From Fictibacillus phosphorivorans (GTDB lineage: Bacteria > Bacillota > Bacilli > Bacillales > Fictibacillaceae), in contig NZ_VDZU01000001.1 in NCBI RefSeq assembly GCF_007673525.1, positions 372,001-436,000 of the forward strand: 64,000 nt of DNA, written 5' to 3'. Of this stretch, positions 26,602 to 35,589 are shown piece by piece. The notes beneath the pieces are model-generated. The model did not search any database and had not been told where the DNA came from. It worked only from the letters and a program-made list of their open reading frames with translations. The stretch's first letter is position 1, and every line of letters begins with the position of its first letter. Made by a program: the position numbers and the translations under genes.

Positions 26602-26637
26602 GGGAAATGGGGACTGACCCCAAAAAAATTATTTCCC
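26602..26637. repeat. REP element, copy 4 (full 36-bp form), upstream of the RAYT
   Basis: GGGAAAT, core GGGGACTGACCCC, A-rich loop, ATTTCCC. The outer GGGAAAT/ATTTCCC arms are complementary, giving a two-level palindrome. It lies about 45 bp upstream of the transposase start. Confidence 0.85.
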
Positions 26638-26868
26638 TCGTTGTTTTCAAGCAAAACCTCTATAGCCGTTTTGAAATGCAATCGGTTCGAAACTTTTCTT
26701 TTCAGAAAGTTATCTTTTTTTGCGAATAACACCCCACAAAAATGTCGAACTCCGTCTCATCAACAGACTTCCTATCATATTTCCTCGGAAATTATTAAAA
26801 AAAGAGAATAGAGTATTACTTTCTACATAAAATAACCCCGTATTTTTTTATAAATCGGAGGTAAAAGT

Positions 26869-27537
26869 ATGATGAATCAAGATTCTAATCAACCAAACAT
26901 GATTCCTCAATCGGGGAACAACAATCCAGAATTCAACCATGTAAACATGCAGACTGGACAGGTACCTGCTCAATTAAACCATGGCGGACATGAGATGTTT
27001 GATGTTCATGAAATGCTCAGCGGCATCGTTGGAACATTGAACTTATATACATTGTGTAAAGGACATGTTCAGGATCCAGAGCTCAAATCGATGCTCAACC
27101 GTCACTATCAGCACATTACAAAGGAATACAATGCGTGTGTTCAAGCTTTTCAGACAGGGAAAGATCCAGCAATGCGTACAGAATCATACAAGATGGCGCA
27201 AGATAACGATTTTGTATATGGTCTGAAACCTGCTCAACCCGTTAAACCTATTCAAAGCGTTACAGAATTAAACGACCAATCCGTTTCATCTCTAATACTA
27301 GGAACATTAAAATCGAACGCATCTTTAAGAGGAATGGCGACACTCGAAGTTACAAATCCTGTGCTTAGACGTGTATTAGCAGATGGAATTCCAAACTGGA
27401 TCGAGATGGCATATGAATTGTCAATCTGGCAGAACAAGAATCATTATTATCAAATTCCTCAACTGAACCAACAAGATATGACGAGCATGCTCGGCGCATA
27501 TGCTGCATCCACTCAAGCACAACCACCTCTTCAATAA
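26869..27537 (+). CDS. CotF-like spore coat protein
   Basis: A 222-residue protein with a Gln/Asn-rich N-terminal 45 residues followed by the coat-F helical domain (HEMLSGIVGTLNLYTLCKGHVQDPELKSML) and a second, similar helical repeat around 135-195 (SSLILGTLKSNASLRGMATLEVTNPVLRRVL). CotF-family proteins are deposited in the spore coat. TCGGAGGT precedes the tandem ATGs. A possible SigK -10 (CATAAAATA) lies about 45 bp upstream without a convincing -35. Confidence 0.82.
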   Translation: MMNQDSNQPNMIPQSGNNNPEFNHVNMQTGQVPAQLNHGGHEMFDVHEMLSGIVGTLNLYTLCKGHVQDPELKSMLNRHYQHITKEYNACVQAFQTGKDPAMRTESYKMAQDNDFVYGLKPAQPVKPIQSVTELNDQSVSSLILGTLKSNASLRGMATLEVTNPVLRRVLADGIPNWIEMAYELSIWQNKNHYYQIPQLNQQDMTSMLGAYAASTQAQPPLQ

Positions 27538-27548
27538 AAAATGACTTT

Positions 27549-27579
27549 AACGAGTGCCTCTAAAGGTGCTCGTTTTTAC
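27549..27579 (+). terminator. Terminator after the CotF-like gene
   Basis: AACGAG..CC / GG..CTCGTT stem with a two-base internal mismatch and five T. Confidence 0.65.
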
Positions 27580-27718
27580 TTTTAACCATACAAAAACAGG
27601 GATATCATGAGAAGAAATAGAAAATTTCATAAATGTCAAAAGGACTCGACAATAAGAAATGAATTTGCCATAGTAATGAGTGGACTTATACGGTATTGAA
27701 ACTTCAGGGGGTTAAGAA

Positions 27719-28012
27719 ATGAAAAAAGGAACAGACTGGCGGTACCGAGTATCGAATAGAGAAGCCATCATGGGTACAGTACTCGCCATTTTGAACTTTA
27801 TCTGGTGGTATGCATTCGCTTACGGCCTTGGCGGACGCCCTATCAAAGAATACACATACATATTTGGATTTCCGGCTTGGTTTTTTTATAGCTGTATTAT
27901 GGGATTTGTTGTTTTTACCATTTTAGTTTGGATCATGGTGAAGTTTTTCTTTAAAGAGGTCCCGTTTGAACTTGATGAGACGAGCGATAAAGAGGAGGGA
28001 GATGCTCAATGA
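27719..28012 (+). CDS. yhdT: YhdT-like DUF997 membrane protein
   Basis: A 97-residue protein with two helices (about 19-38 and 52-76) and an acidic C-terminus. The pattern REAIMGTVLAILNFIWWYAFAYGLG and FGFPAWFFYSC is that of YhdT. It overlaps the panF start by 4 bp (ATGA), the usual gene pair, and is probably a small accessory subunit of the pantothenate symporter. AGGGGG lies upstream of the ATG. Confidence 0.85.
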   Translation: MKKGTDWRYRVSNREAIMGTVLAILNFIWWYAFAYGLGGRPIKEYTYIFGFPAWFFYSCIMGFVVFTILVWIMVKFFFKEVPFELDETSDKEEGDAQ

Positions 28013-29448
28013 ACTGGGATGTCATTCTTCCTTTAGCAATCTTTTTAATTTTAGTTTTTTTAGTTGGCATCTATACATCACGGCACATTAAAAGTGGACC
28101 TTCCTTTTTACAAGATTACTTCTTAGCAGGCAGAGAACTTGGTGGATTTGTTCTTGCGATGACAATGGTCGCGACATACGGAAGTGCTTCGAGTTTTATC
28201 GGTGGACCTGGTGCAGCTTATCAATTAGGCCTTGGTTGGGTGTTACTTGCGATGGCACAGCTTGTGACAGGATACTTCACACTTGCTGTACTTGGTAAAA
28301 AATTTGCGATTGTTGCACGAAAGATTAACGCAGTCACACTGATAGATTTTCTAAAAGCGCGGTATGAAAGCAAGTGGGTCGTTATTTTGTCAGCATTAAG
28401 CATTGTCGTCTTCCTGTTTTCTGCGATGGCCGCTCAATGGGTAGGCGGTGGCCGGTTAATCGAATCATTTACAGGTGTTTCTTATACAACAGCGCTTTTC
28501 ATCTTTTCAGCTTCGGTCCTCGTGTATGTAATCGCTGGCGGCTTCCGAGCAGTCGTCATCACAGATGCGATACAAGGTGTTGTTATGGTGATCGGAACAG
28601 TCATCATATTGGCCGGTACGATTATCGCAGGTGGTGGCATCGAGAACATCATGAGCGAATTAAGAGCGGAGAACCCGAACCTTATCACGCCTTATGGTTC
28701 TGATCAATCGCTAACACCTCTTTATGTATCATCATTTTGGATATTGGTTGGTGTTGGTGTAGTAGGCTTGCCACAAATATCAGTGAGAGCGATGAGCTAT
28801 CGAAATGCAAAAGCGATGCATCGAGCGATGATCATCGGAACGTTCGTTGTAGGGTTCATCATGTTAGGCATGCATCTCGCTGGTGTGTTCGGAAGAGTGG
28901 TGCTACCGGGAATCGAAGTGCCGGATAAAGTAATGCCGCTTTTAGCACTCGAAGTATTACCAGGATGGTTAGCGGGTATCGTTTTGGCAGCGCCTTTAGC
29001 TGCTGTCATGTCAACGGTTGACTCGGTGCTATTACTCGTGAGTTCTGCAATTATTAAGGACGTGTACATCAATTACATCAAACCAGATGCCGAAGAGCAA
29101 TTTGTAAAAAAATTGAGTTTCGGGATAACAGCAGTAGTTGGACTGAGCGTATTCGCCATGGCGATCAACCCGCCTGACTTGTTGATCTGGCTGAATCTAT
29201 TCGCGTTCGGAGGGCTAGAAGCTGCTTTCATATGGCCGATCGTGTTGGGGCTATATTGGAAAAGAGGAAACGCGAATGGAGCGATTGCCTCTCTGATCAT
29301 TGGTGTTGGATCCTATATGTTCCTTCATCTGAACTATCCAAATCTTTGGGGCATGCACACGGTAGTGCTGCCGATCCTGCTATCCTTGATCGCCTACATT
29401 GTGGGGAGTTTCACAAAGGGGGACAGACCCCATACAAATACATTCTAA
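28009..29448 (+). CDS. panF: Sodium/pantothenate symporter PanF
   Basis: A 479-residue sodium:solute symporter (SSS family) with about thirteen helices. Recognisable are DYFLAGRELGGFVLAMTMVA, YGSASSFIGGPGAAY and the conserved VISSTVDS-like segment APLAAVMSTVDSVLL with the Na+-site Ser/Thr residues. It takes up pantothenate, the precursor of CoA and phosphopantetheine. GGAGGGAG precedes the ATG. The last nine codons (GDRPHTNTF) are encoded by a REP element that has inserted at the gene's 3' end and supplied a new C-terminus. Confidence 0.88.
   Translation: MNWDVILPLAIFLILVFLVGIYTSRHIKSGPSFLQDYFLAGRELGGFVLAMTMVATYGSASSFIGGPGAAYQLGLGWVLLAMAQLVTGYFTLAVLGKKFAIVARKINAVTLIDFLKARYESKWVVILSALSIVVFLFSAMAAQWVGGGRLIESFTGVSYTTALFIFSASVLVYVIAGGFRAVVITDAIQGVVMVIGTVIILAGTIIAGGGIENIMSELRAENPNLITPYGSDQSLTPLYVSSFWILVGVGVVGLPQISVRAMSYRNAKAMHRAMIIGTFVVGFIMLGMHLAGVFGRVVLPGIEVPDKVMPLLALEVLPGWLAGIVLAAPLAAVMSTVDSVLLLVSSAIIKDVYINYIKPDAEEQFVKKLSFGITAVVGLSVFAMAINPPDLLIWLNLFAFGGLEAAFIWPIVLGLYWKRGNANGAIASLIIGVGSYMFLHLNYPNLWGMHTVVLPILLSLIAYIVGSFTKGDRPHTNTF
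29417..29441. repeat. REP element, copy 5, inside the panF 3' end
   Basis: Core GGGGGACAGACCCC (29418-29431) followed by ATACAAATAC. It is read in frame as the last residues of PanF; the stop lies just beyond it and a terminator follows at once. Confidence 0.85.
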
Positions 29449-29485
29449 AAGACAATGTCCACGCTCAGTGGACATTGTCTTTTTT
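29447..29485 (+). terminator. Terminator after panF
   Basis: Perfect 14-bp stem AAGACAATGTCCAC with GCTCA loop and six T. Confidence 0.9.
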
Positions 29486-29574
29486 CGTTCTAACATTTTT
29501 CCCACCGATTTTTTTCTAAAATAAAATACTAAAAAAACTATTTATAGTAACATCTTACTAAATACCCATTTACA

Positions 29575-29730
29575 GTGAATGTGGCCGGTGGTAATTTTAT
29601 AGCAGAATATAATTAGATAAGTGTGGAGCTGTGAAGGTTATTCTGTATGTGGGCGCTTGGATTAACTGAAGCTAGTAGCGCAACCGACCGCTTTCTTTAT
29701 TCGTTCTCTAAATAAAGGAAGGGGTATTTA
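29575..29730 (+). other. Leader with possible RNA structure, unidentified
   Basis: About 155 bp upstream of the exported coiled-coil gene. GCGCT...AGCGC pairs around 29654-29683, and CTTTCTTTATT pairs with AAATAAAGGAAG just before the start codon, covering the ribosome site. I could not match it to a known riboswitch. Confidence 0.3.
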
Positions 29731-29732
29731 TT

Positions 29733-30224
29733 ATGGAAATATCACGTAAAGAGAAATTTAGCACAAAGAAAAAGGCAGCTAAGAAATGGTCGAAGATTGT
29801 TTTAGCGACTACGATTGCACTTGGTGTAGGTACTACGTCTGCGTATGCGGCAAATCCAAATCTTGCAAACGACTTATACAATAAGATTATGGAATATACG
29901 TACCAATCTGAGATCGAGAGTGAGTTGAACAAAGAGAAGAATGACTTGCTTAAAAATGTGAATGTAGCGGTAAAAGGGATCGTTGCTGATGCCAAGAAGG
30001 ATCTGGATACTAACAAAGAAAAGATCATTCAAGATAAGAAAAAAGAACTTGAAACACACTATAAACAAGAACTAGCTGAAATCACGAAAAGAAAGAATGA
30101 AGCCGTTAATAAAAAAACCGAGAACATGAGCACCGATGCGACACGTTCTTCCGAGCAAAAGAAAGCAGACATCTCTTCAGCAATTCAAAAAGAAATTCAA
30201 GAGTCTGATATAAATAAAAAATAA
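29733..30224 (+). CDS. Exported coiled-coil protein, unknown
   Basis: A 163-residue protein. Residues 1-40 are a long signal peptide (Lys-rich n-region to about 21, hydrophobic IVLATTIALGVG, cleavage near AYA-AN). The mature part is almost entirely charged helix with heptad character (Lys/Glu-rich, about 55-160). AGGAAGGGG precedes the ATG but can be sequestered in a hairpin with the upstream leader. No family recognised; cell-wall association or a structural role is possible. Confidence 0.65.
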   Translation: MEISRKEKFSTKKKAAKKWSKIVLATTIALGVGTTSAYAANPNLANDLYNKIMEYTYQSEIESELNKEKNDLLKNVNVAVKGIVADAKKDLDTNKEKIIQDKKKELETHYKQELAEITKRKNEAVNKKTENMSTDATRSSEQKKADISSAIQKEIQESDINKK

Positions 30225-30233
30225 TAACTTTTT

Positions 30234-30267
30234 AAAAGAGCGGAATCTTCATTCTCCGCTCTTTTCC
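30234..30267 (+). terminator. Terminator after the exported coiled-coil gene
   Basis: AAAAGAGCGGA / TCCGCTCTTTT stem with an A-tract and T-tract. Confidence 0.85.
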
Positions 30268-30315
30268 TTTTTCTGATATCCTAGAATATAGAAAATCTAT
30301 GAACGGAGACTCTTT

Positions 30316-31050
30316 ATGAAAAAACTATTTTTAGCGCTCGGTATCCTCTTTGCTGTATACGCGACGGCCATGCTACTTCAAACGACTAACATGGATATGG
30401 GACTTGCTGTTTTTTTCTTGTTAGGTGTTCTTTTTCTCGTTCTTTTCTTCCGCTACAACTCAGCTATGAAACTATTTCAAACGTACAAAAAAACGACGCT
30501 GACCCTCTTAATCACAACAATCCTTTTTGCAGCAACGCTAGAAACTCTTATTCTTACATCTGCTAACACCGATCCAGAGAAGGTTTCTTCCAAGATAGAT
30601 TCAATCCTCGTGCTTGGTGGCGGAACGAAGAACAATCGACCAGGTGCCGTACTGAAAGGTCGACTAGATCAAGCACTTGCCTATGCAAAGGAACATCCAA
30701 ACGTTACGCTCATCGTAAGCGGTGGTCTTGGCTTTGGTAAAACAACGAGTGAAGGGTCTATCATGAAAAATTATCTCGTAGAAAATAGCATCGAAGCGGA
30801 TCGCATTCAGATTGAGGAAAAAGCAACGAGTACATACGAAAATCTTTTATATACAAAAAAGATGATACAACCAGACGATCAACTGCTCATTGTAACGAGT
30901 GATTTTCATCTTTTTCGAACAAAAATGATCGCCAAGCGTGTTGGCATTGAGGCGGAGGGGCTTGGTTCGCCGTTGAGAATTTCATCTGTTCCACAAGCAC
31001 ATGTTAGAGAATATATGGCGATCATAAAAAGTTACTTTACTGATAGATAG
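30316..31050 (+). CDS. YdcF/SanA-like DUF218 membrane protein
   Basis: A 244-residue protein with three N-terminal helices (about 3-20, 28-45, 58-78) and a DUF218 domain: SILVLGGGTKNNRPG, LIVSGG, EKATSTYENLLYTKK and LLIVTSDFHLFRTKMIAKR. DUF218 proteins such as SanA and ElyC are tied to envelope maintenance; the fold resembles a Rossmann-like hydrolase. GGAG precedes the ATG. The next small gene starts 16 bp after the stop and is probably co-transcribed. Confidence 0.83.
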   Translation: MKKLFLALGILFAVYATAMLLQTTNMDMGLAVFFLLGVLFLVLFFRYNSAMKLFQTYKKTTLTLLITTILFAATLETLILTSANTDPEKVSSKIDSILVLGGGTKNNRPGAVLKGRLDQALAYAKEHPNVTLIVSGGLGFGKTTSEGSIMKNYLVENSIEADRIQIEEKATSTYENLLYTKKMIQPDDQLLIVTSDFHLFRTKMIAKRVGIEAEGLGSPLRISSVPQAHVREYMAIIKSYFTDR

Positions 31051-31065
31051 AGGAGGGCGGCTTCC

Positions 31066-31242
31066 ATGAAGAAAAATAAGTATCATTGCTGTGCGACGTG
31101 TATCAATTTTAAGCCTGAAAAAACAAATCAAGGGATGCGCTATTACTGTGTGCGTCTTGGATATGATACGAAACCAGACTATCAGTTCAATTGTTGGGAG
31201 CCGAAACCTCATGTGGTAGAGCTCATGAATAAGAAAAAATAA
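31066..31242 (+). CDS. Small Cys-rich protein (58 residues), likely zinc-binding
   Basis: Starts at an ATG with a strong GAGGAGGGC site 16 bp after the DUF218 gene. The protein has CCATC at 8-12, YYC at 28 and NCW at 43, arranged like a small zinc ribbon, and a basic tail. No family name recalled with certainty. Its tight spacing after the previous gene makes it a real, translated small protein. Confidence 0.7.
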   Translation: MKKNKYHCCATCINFKPEKTNQGMRYYCVRLGYDTKPDYQFNCWEPKPHVVELMNKKK

Positions 31243-31268
31243 ATTTTGGAACAATTTAACACAAATAC

Positions 31269-31357
31269 CTTGCATTACAAGTTAGTGGCGCATATACTAA
31301 TGATATATCTTGTTATGCAAGGGATTCTTTTTTTACCCGTAACCCTTGTAATACAAG
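31269..31357 (+). promoter_or_regulatory. Promoter and triple operator of the second padR gene
   Basis: TTGCAT (31270-31275), 17 bp, TATACT (31293-31298) is a good SigA promoter. Three 13-bp palindromes overlap or follow it: CTTGCATTACAAG (31269-31281), CTTGTTATGCAAG (31309-31321) and the perfect CTTGTAATACAAG (31345-31357). The first covers the -35, so repression by the PadR protein encoded next is likely. Confidence 0.8.
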
Positions 31358-31380
31358 ATAGTGAAATGAGGTGTAGCCAC

Positions 31381-31713
31381 ATGTCGAACACTCAGATGTT
31401 AAAAGGAATTCTCGACGGCTGTCTATTAGCAATCATCAACGAAGGTGAAGTGTATGGCTATGAGCTAGCAGAAAAGCTAGAATCGTACGGCTTTCAACAA
31501 ACGAGTGAAGGAACGATCTACCCATTGCTCATACGCATGCAAAAAGAGGAACTTGTTACCACCACGTTAAAAAAATCAACGGCGGGGCCAAGACGCAAAT
31601 ATTATTCGCTTACGCCTAAAGGCGAGGAAGAACTTCAAGCATTTATTGAAAGATGGAACCAACTAAGCCGTTCGGTCGATCACATTTTACAAAAGAGAGG
31701 AAGCGGAAAATGA
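31381..31713 (+). CDS. Short PadR-family regulator
   Basis: A 110-residue PadR of the small subfamily: winged helix with EVYGYELAEKLESYGFQQTSEGTIYPLLIRMQKEELV and wing KYYSLTPKGEEEL, then a single dimerisation helix. The ATG at 31381 has GAGGTG seven bases upstream; the open frame before it is the promoter region. It overlaps the next gene by 4 bp (ATGA). PadR genes paired with HAAS-domain membrane proteins are common in Firmicutes. The three operators upstream suggest autoregulation. Confidence 0.88.
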   Translation: MSNTQMLKGILDGCLLAIINEGEVYGYELAEKLESYGFQQTSEGTIYPLLIRMQKEELVTTTLKKSTAGPRRKYYSLTPKGEEELQAFIERWNQLSRSVDHILQKRGSGK

Positions 31714-32480
31714 GTGCGCTAAAACATACGTTAACAGCTGAAAGCCAAGATTTCTTAGATAACCTTAGACTCTATTTATTTTCGAGTGGAAAAAAGGACG
31801 AAGAGGTGAAAGAGATCGTAGAAGAGTTGGAGGATCATTTGATAGAAGCAGAAAAGCGAGGAAAATCAGTCTCTCACATCATCGGCCATTCGCCAAAAGC
31901 TTATATGGAGCAGCTTTCAAACGAAATGTCATTCGATTTTAAATGGATCTCTTATCTCCCGATCATTGTTCTCGGTGTTTTCGCCTATATTTTGCTAGGC
32001 GATTCGATGAGAGGGGGCGTGCAATTCACGTTGCTTCAAGTGGTTGGTTATCCAGCGGTTTGTATCATACTAGTGCTTTTTTATTTAAAGATGTTCAAAT
32101 TTTTAGCAAGCACAAAGCTTTCAAAAACTAAGACGATGATCACCACTTTTATCTTAGGAAGTTTGCCGATTTTGTTCTTTTTAGCTCTTCTGTTTGCAAA
32201 CGATGCGTATAAAACTCCGGTTGTCATAAAGCTTGGAGCAACAGGAAACATCATTGCGGCACTCGTTGCGATCGCCATCTTTTTAGGAATCGCTTTATGG
32301 AGCAAAACCTGGTTCACAATCGTAATACCAACCATGCTTTTCCTACCAGAATTTTTAATCAGTCTAACCTCATTTGAAAAAGAAACGAAAGCCATTTTAA
32401 CAATAAGTGTGCTGTTTGTAACGCTCATTATCTACAACGTATATACATTTAAAAAAGCAAAAAAAGAGAGCCGAATTTAG
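31710..32480 (+). CDS. HAAS-domain membrane protein, partner of PadR
   Basis: A 256-residue protein with a helical N-terminal HAAS-like domain (about 10-65, FLDNLRLYLF...VEELEDHLIEAEKRGKSVSHIIG), followed by about six helices. Such proteins are encoded next to small PadR regulators and are thought to sense or modulate envelope state. The ATG at 31710 overlaps the PadR stop and has GAGAGGAAG upstream. A terminator starts within the last codons. Confidence 0.78.
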   Translation: MSALKHTLTAESQDFLDNLRLYLFSSGKKDEEVKEIVEELEDHLIEAEKRGKSVSHIIGHSPKAYMEQLSNEMSFDFKWISYLPIIVLGVFAYILLGDSMRGGVQFTLLQVVGYPAVCIILVLFYLKMFKFLASTKLSKTKTMITTFILGSLPILFFLALLFANDAYKTPVVIKLGATGNIIAALVAIAIFLGIALWSKTWFTIVIPTMLFLPEFLISLTSFEKETKAILTISVLFVTLIIYNVYTFKKAKKESRI

Positions 32481-32497
32481 ATGATCGGCTCTTTTCT
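32466..32497 (+). terminator. Terminator overlapping the HAAS gene 3' end
   Basis: AGAGCCGA / TCGGCTCT stem; the left arm lies in the final codons and TTTTCTCT follows. Confidence 0.8.
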
Positions 32498-32655
32498 CTG
32501 AGTAAAATGTGTTTACTAAACAACGTACTTGCACTGAAAAAGCTTACAATGTTACATTGTGTAAGGCTTTACACAGCAAATTAGTGGAAATACTGTTGAT
32601 AGATAAGGTGATTGATTTTTAGTAAAAGATCACTGATAGAGAAAGGAAATTTGAT

Positions 32656-33540
32656 ATGAATCTCCAACTTCCGATTGAAATAAAAGAAAAGCTCCAACAA
32701 GATGCAGCGAAACGATTAGAAAATCTACCAAATGAATATAAAGAATTAATTGGGGAGCAGGGATATACAGCGCCTGACGCAGCATTGATTGAGGATGCGG
32801 TGATCGCACTTGCTCTCGGAAAAAATGTATTGCTGAAAGGGCCGACGGGGTCAGGTAAGACAAAGCTTGCCGAACTTCTTTCAAACGTGTTCGGACAACC
32901 TCTGCACCAAGTTAACGCCTCTGTCGATCTTGATGCAGAAGCGCTTCTTGGTCATAAGACGTTAAGTTATAGCGAGGGTAAACAGGAGATCCAGTTTATT
33001 CCTGGACCAGTTACAAGAGCTGCAGCAAACGGGCATTTTCTCTATATAGATGAGATCAACATTGCAAAACCTGAAACGCTACCGATTCTAAACGGAATGC
33101 TTGATTACCGTCGTACAATCGCCAACCCATTCACAGGTGAAGTGGTAAAAGCGCAGCCTGGTTTCAATGTCATCGCAGCAATCAATGAAGGATACATCGG
33201 AACGGTGCCTTTAAACGAGGCGTTGAAAAACCGTTTTGTCGTGATCGAAGTGCCTTACATTCAAGGTGATACGTTAAAAGAAATGCTGAAGAACCAGTCT
33301 CAGCAAAAAGACGAGGATGTATTATCCAAGTTTGTACAGCTGTCGTCTGATCTGATCGGGCAGGCGAAAGCGGGTCATCTGTCTGAGGATGCAGCATCTA
33401 TCCGTGCGTTGCTTGATGCAGCCGATCTCTCTGTTTACCTGCCGGCGAAGCGTGCCATTCAGCGCGCCATCGCAGACAAGCTTGAAGATGCGCGCGAACG
33501 CGCGCTCGTTGCTAACGTAGCCGCAACCCTGTTCGCGTAA
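32656..33540 (+). CDS. yojN: MoxR/NorQ-type AAA+ ATPase (YojN-like)
   Basis: A 294-residue AAA+ protein. Walker A is GPTGSGKT (62-69), Walker B FLYIDEIN, sensor region [20 protein letters not shown] with the arginine-finger area behind it. MoxR/NorQ ATPases work with a VWA-domain partner, encoded next (YojO-like), to insert cofactors or remodel a target enzyme. AAAGGAA precedes the ATG. A REP element lies in the 65-bp gap to the partner gene. Confidence 0.88.
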   Translation: MNLQLPIEIKEKLQQDAAKRLENLPNEYKELIGEQGYTAPDAALIEDAVIALALGKNVLLKGPTGSGKTKLAELLSNVFGQPLHQVNASVDLDAEALLGHKTLSYSEGKQEIQFIPGPVTRAAANGHFLYIDEINIAKPETLPILNGMLDYRRTIANPFTGEVVKAQPGFNVIAAINEGYIGTVPLNEALKNRFVVIEVPYIQGDTLKEMLKNQSQQKDEDVLSKFVQLSSDLIGQAKAGHLSEDAASIRALLDAADLSVYLPAKRAIQRAIADKLEDARERALVANVAATLFA

Positions 33541-33543
33541 GCT

Positions 33544-33579
33544 GGGAAATGGGGTCAGACCCCATACAATTTATTTCCC
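33544..33579. repeat. REP element, copy 6 (full 36-bp form), between yojN and yojO
   Basis: GGGAAAT, core GGGGTCAGACCCC, ATACAAT, then TATTTCCC; outer and inner arms both pair. Its left end is 3 bp after the yojN stop, inside a two-gene operon. Confidence 0.88.
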
Positions 33580-33605
33580 ACGACGATTTTGGAGGTTTTC
33601 CCTAG

Positions 33606-35537
33606 ATGAAATTCCTAGTATTTGCGGATACGAAGATAGATTCTTTTGTTCACATGCAACTGATCGATCTTTCCCGCTCACTCTCAAAAGTGAATAAAAT
33701 GGACGTTTCGTTCTCGTATCATTCGTACCTCGAGCGAAACAGCGGCGTTACACACGTTAGCCAGTTCTGGAACCCGTACCCACGCGACATTCAGCTTGAA
33801 GGCTGGAAATCGGATGTTTATTTGCGCAGCTATGGAACTCAGTTTCACACGGACGACCACGTGATCTGGGGCACTTTGAAGCAGCTGAAATCTCATCCTC
33901 ACCGGAAATTTCTTAAGCAAGTCCTTCTTTTTGCAGAAGACTATCGATTAGAGGAGATCTGCGTGAAGAACCGACCCGGGATGAAGCATGCTTTTAAGCT
34001 TCGAAAAGAAACGTTCCAGGTTCACTACAACCGTGAGTACCGAAAACATATTCAGCAAAAGCGTACCCTTGATGCGCTTTTTTGTCATATCATCCTTTTA
34101 GCGAACAAACGATTTGTAGCCGTGCCACAAGAAACGCAGGAACTCTACCAAGAACTACGATCATTTCTAACAAAACTTACAACGGCAAAATCGACTGAAG
34201 ATATTGCGGCGATCATCACCGAGATGGCTGCTATCACACTAAAATATACAAACTTAAATGATATGAAAACCGCATACCGCAGTTTTAGTAATCCATCAAA
34301 AGATAGCCAAACTAACAACGAAACTGATCAGAACTTTGACGACCTCACGCGCAACAACGAAACGAAAACGAAGAAAACGATCATCAAGGATGAAGACTCA
34401 GACAAGGACAAAGACGATAAAGAAAAAGAGTCTCATTCCTCTTGGCATGATGAAACATCTGATCCACAAGATTCGTTTTTACAAATGGACCTTGATCAAG
34501 GGACTAACACGGATCTGTTAGGAGAAGGTGCGAGGGAAGCGGAAAGTGGTGACGCGGTGTTCGGATCGGTTCAAACTAGCGCTAAAAGTACAGACAACAA
34601 TGACTTCGACACCCAAAACGAGCATGAAGCCGAAACCGACAACAACCAAAATGGTTCCGACTCTGCAAACCACTTCCCATACGGAGAAGTGAACAAAAAT
34701 GTCACCGAGCATTTTTTGCCAGCAAAACCAGCAACACCAGACGAAATCGCGCAATACGACGAATACAATCAAGAAATTGCACCATTCGTTTCGCAGCTGA
34801 AGCAAAACTTTTTAAAAACGATGGAGCACAAACGAACAGCACCGAGAGAAGATCTTCACTTTGGAAGACTCGGAAAGAAGCTTACAAGACTCGTAACCGA
34901 TAAGAACCCAAGACTTTTCCGAAAAAAGCAAGAATCTCAACAAGAACTCGATACGACGTTCACGCTACTCGTCGACTGTTCGGCCTCTATGTTCAACAAA
35001 ATGGAAGAGACGCAAAAGGGGATCGTGCTTTTTCATGAAACGTTAAAAGCTCTTCGGATACCGCATTCGGTAGTTGGCTTTTGGGAAGATGCAGCAGATG
35101 CTTCAACGAACGATCAGCCGAACTATTTTCATGAAGTGATCTCCTATCGCAACTCTCTGCATCAATCAGGAGCACCGATCATACAGCTCGAACCTCAAGA
35201 AGATAACCGTGACGGATATTCAATCAGACGTATGGGTGAAGAACTGGCTAAACGTCCAGAGCAACAGAAAGTCTTACTTGTTTTCTCAGACGGAGAACCC
35301 GCGGCTTTTGATTATGAATCGCATGGTGTACTCGATACACATGAAGCGGTCACCCGTACACGAAAGCTTGGGATCGAAACGATCGGTATGTTCATCGCGA
35401 ACGGAGAGATCACAGAGGAAGAAGAGAAGTTGATGCAGAACATCTATGGGCCGCAAAACGTAGTTGTGCCAAGTGCTTCAGAGCTTGTCGACTATCTGAT
35501 GCCCGTACTTCGTAAGCTGCTTTTTAAATCGCTATAA
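33606..35537 (+). CDS. yojO: VWA-domain protein (YojO/NorD-like)
   Basis: A 643-residue protein. The N-terminal 215 residues are helical; about 220-370 is a low-complexity, very acidic, Asn/Asp/Lys-rich linker; the C-terminal VWA domain has an intact MIDAS motif (DCSASM) and VLLVFSDGEP. With YojN it forms a NorQ/NorD-like chaperone pair. GGAGG lies upstream of the ATG. The linker tolerates large length changes in this family. Confidence 0.87.
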   Translation: MKFLVFADTKIDSFVHMQLIDLSRSLSKVNKMDVSFSYHSYLERNSGVTHVSQFWNPYPRDIQLEGWKSDVYLRSYGTQFHTDDHVIWGTLKQLKSHPHRKFLKQVLLFAEDYRLEEICVKNRPGMKHAFKLRKETFQVHYNREYRKHIQQKRTLDALFCHIILLANKRFVAVPQETQELYQELRSFLTKLTTAKSTEDIAAIITEMAAITLKYTNLNDMKTAYRSFSNPSKDSQTNNETDQNFDDLTRNNETKTKKTIIKDEDSDKDKDDKEKESHSSWHDETSDPQDSFLQMDLDQGTNTDLLGEGAREAESGDAVFGSVQTSAKSTDNNDFDTQNEHEAETDNNQNGSDSANHFPYGEVNKNVTEHFLPAKPATPDEIAQYDEYNQEIAPFVSQLKQNFLKTMEHKRTAPREDLHFGRLGKKLTRLVTDKNPRLFRKKQESQQELDTTFTLLVDCSASMFNKMEETQKGIVLFHETLKALRIPHSVVGFWEDAADASTNDQPNYFHEVISYRNSLHQSGAPIIQLEPQEDNRDGYSIRRMGEELAKRPEQQKVLLVFSDGEPAAFDYESHGVLDTHEAVTRTRKLGIETIGMFIANGEITEEEEKLMQNIYGPQNVVVPSASELVDYLMPVLRKLLFKSL

Positions 35538-35543
35538 AACGCC

Positions 35544-35581
35544 AAAACGCCTGGGGGCAGCAAACCCCGAGGCGTTTTTTA
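35544..35581 (+). terminator. Terminator after yojO
   Basis: AACGCCTGGGG / CCCCGAGGCGTT stem followed by six T. Confidence 0.88.
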
Positions 35582-35589
35582 TGTATGTA

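Noticed and set aside
26541-26732. A 63-codon leftward frame upstream of the RAYT
   Set aside because: It is read through REP copy 4 and overlaps the RAYT start; no ribosome site.
32656-35537. YojN/YojO as effectors of the ZorA/ZorB-like pair
   Set aside because: They are 12 kb away on the other strand and match a conserved Bacillus AAA/VWA pair on their own.
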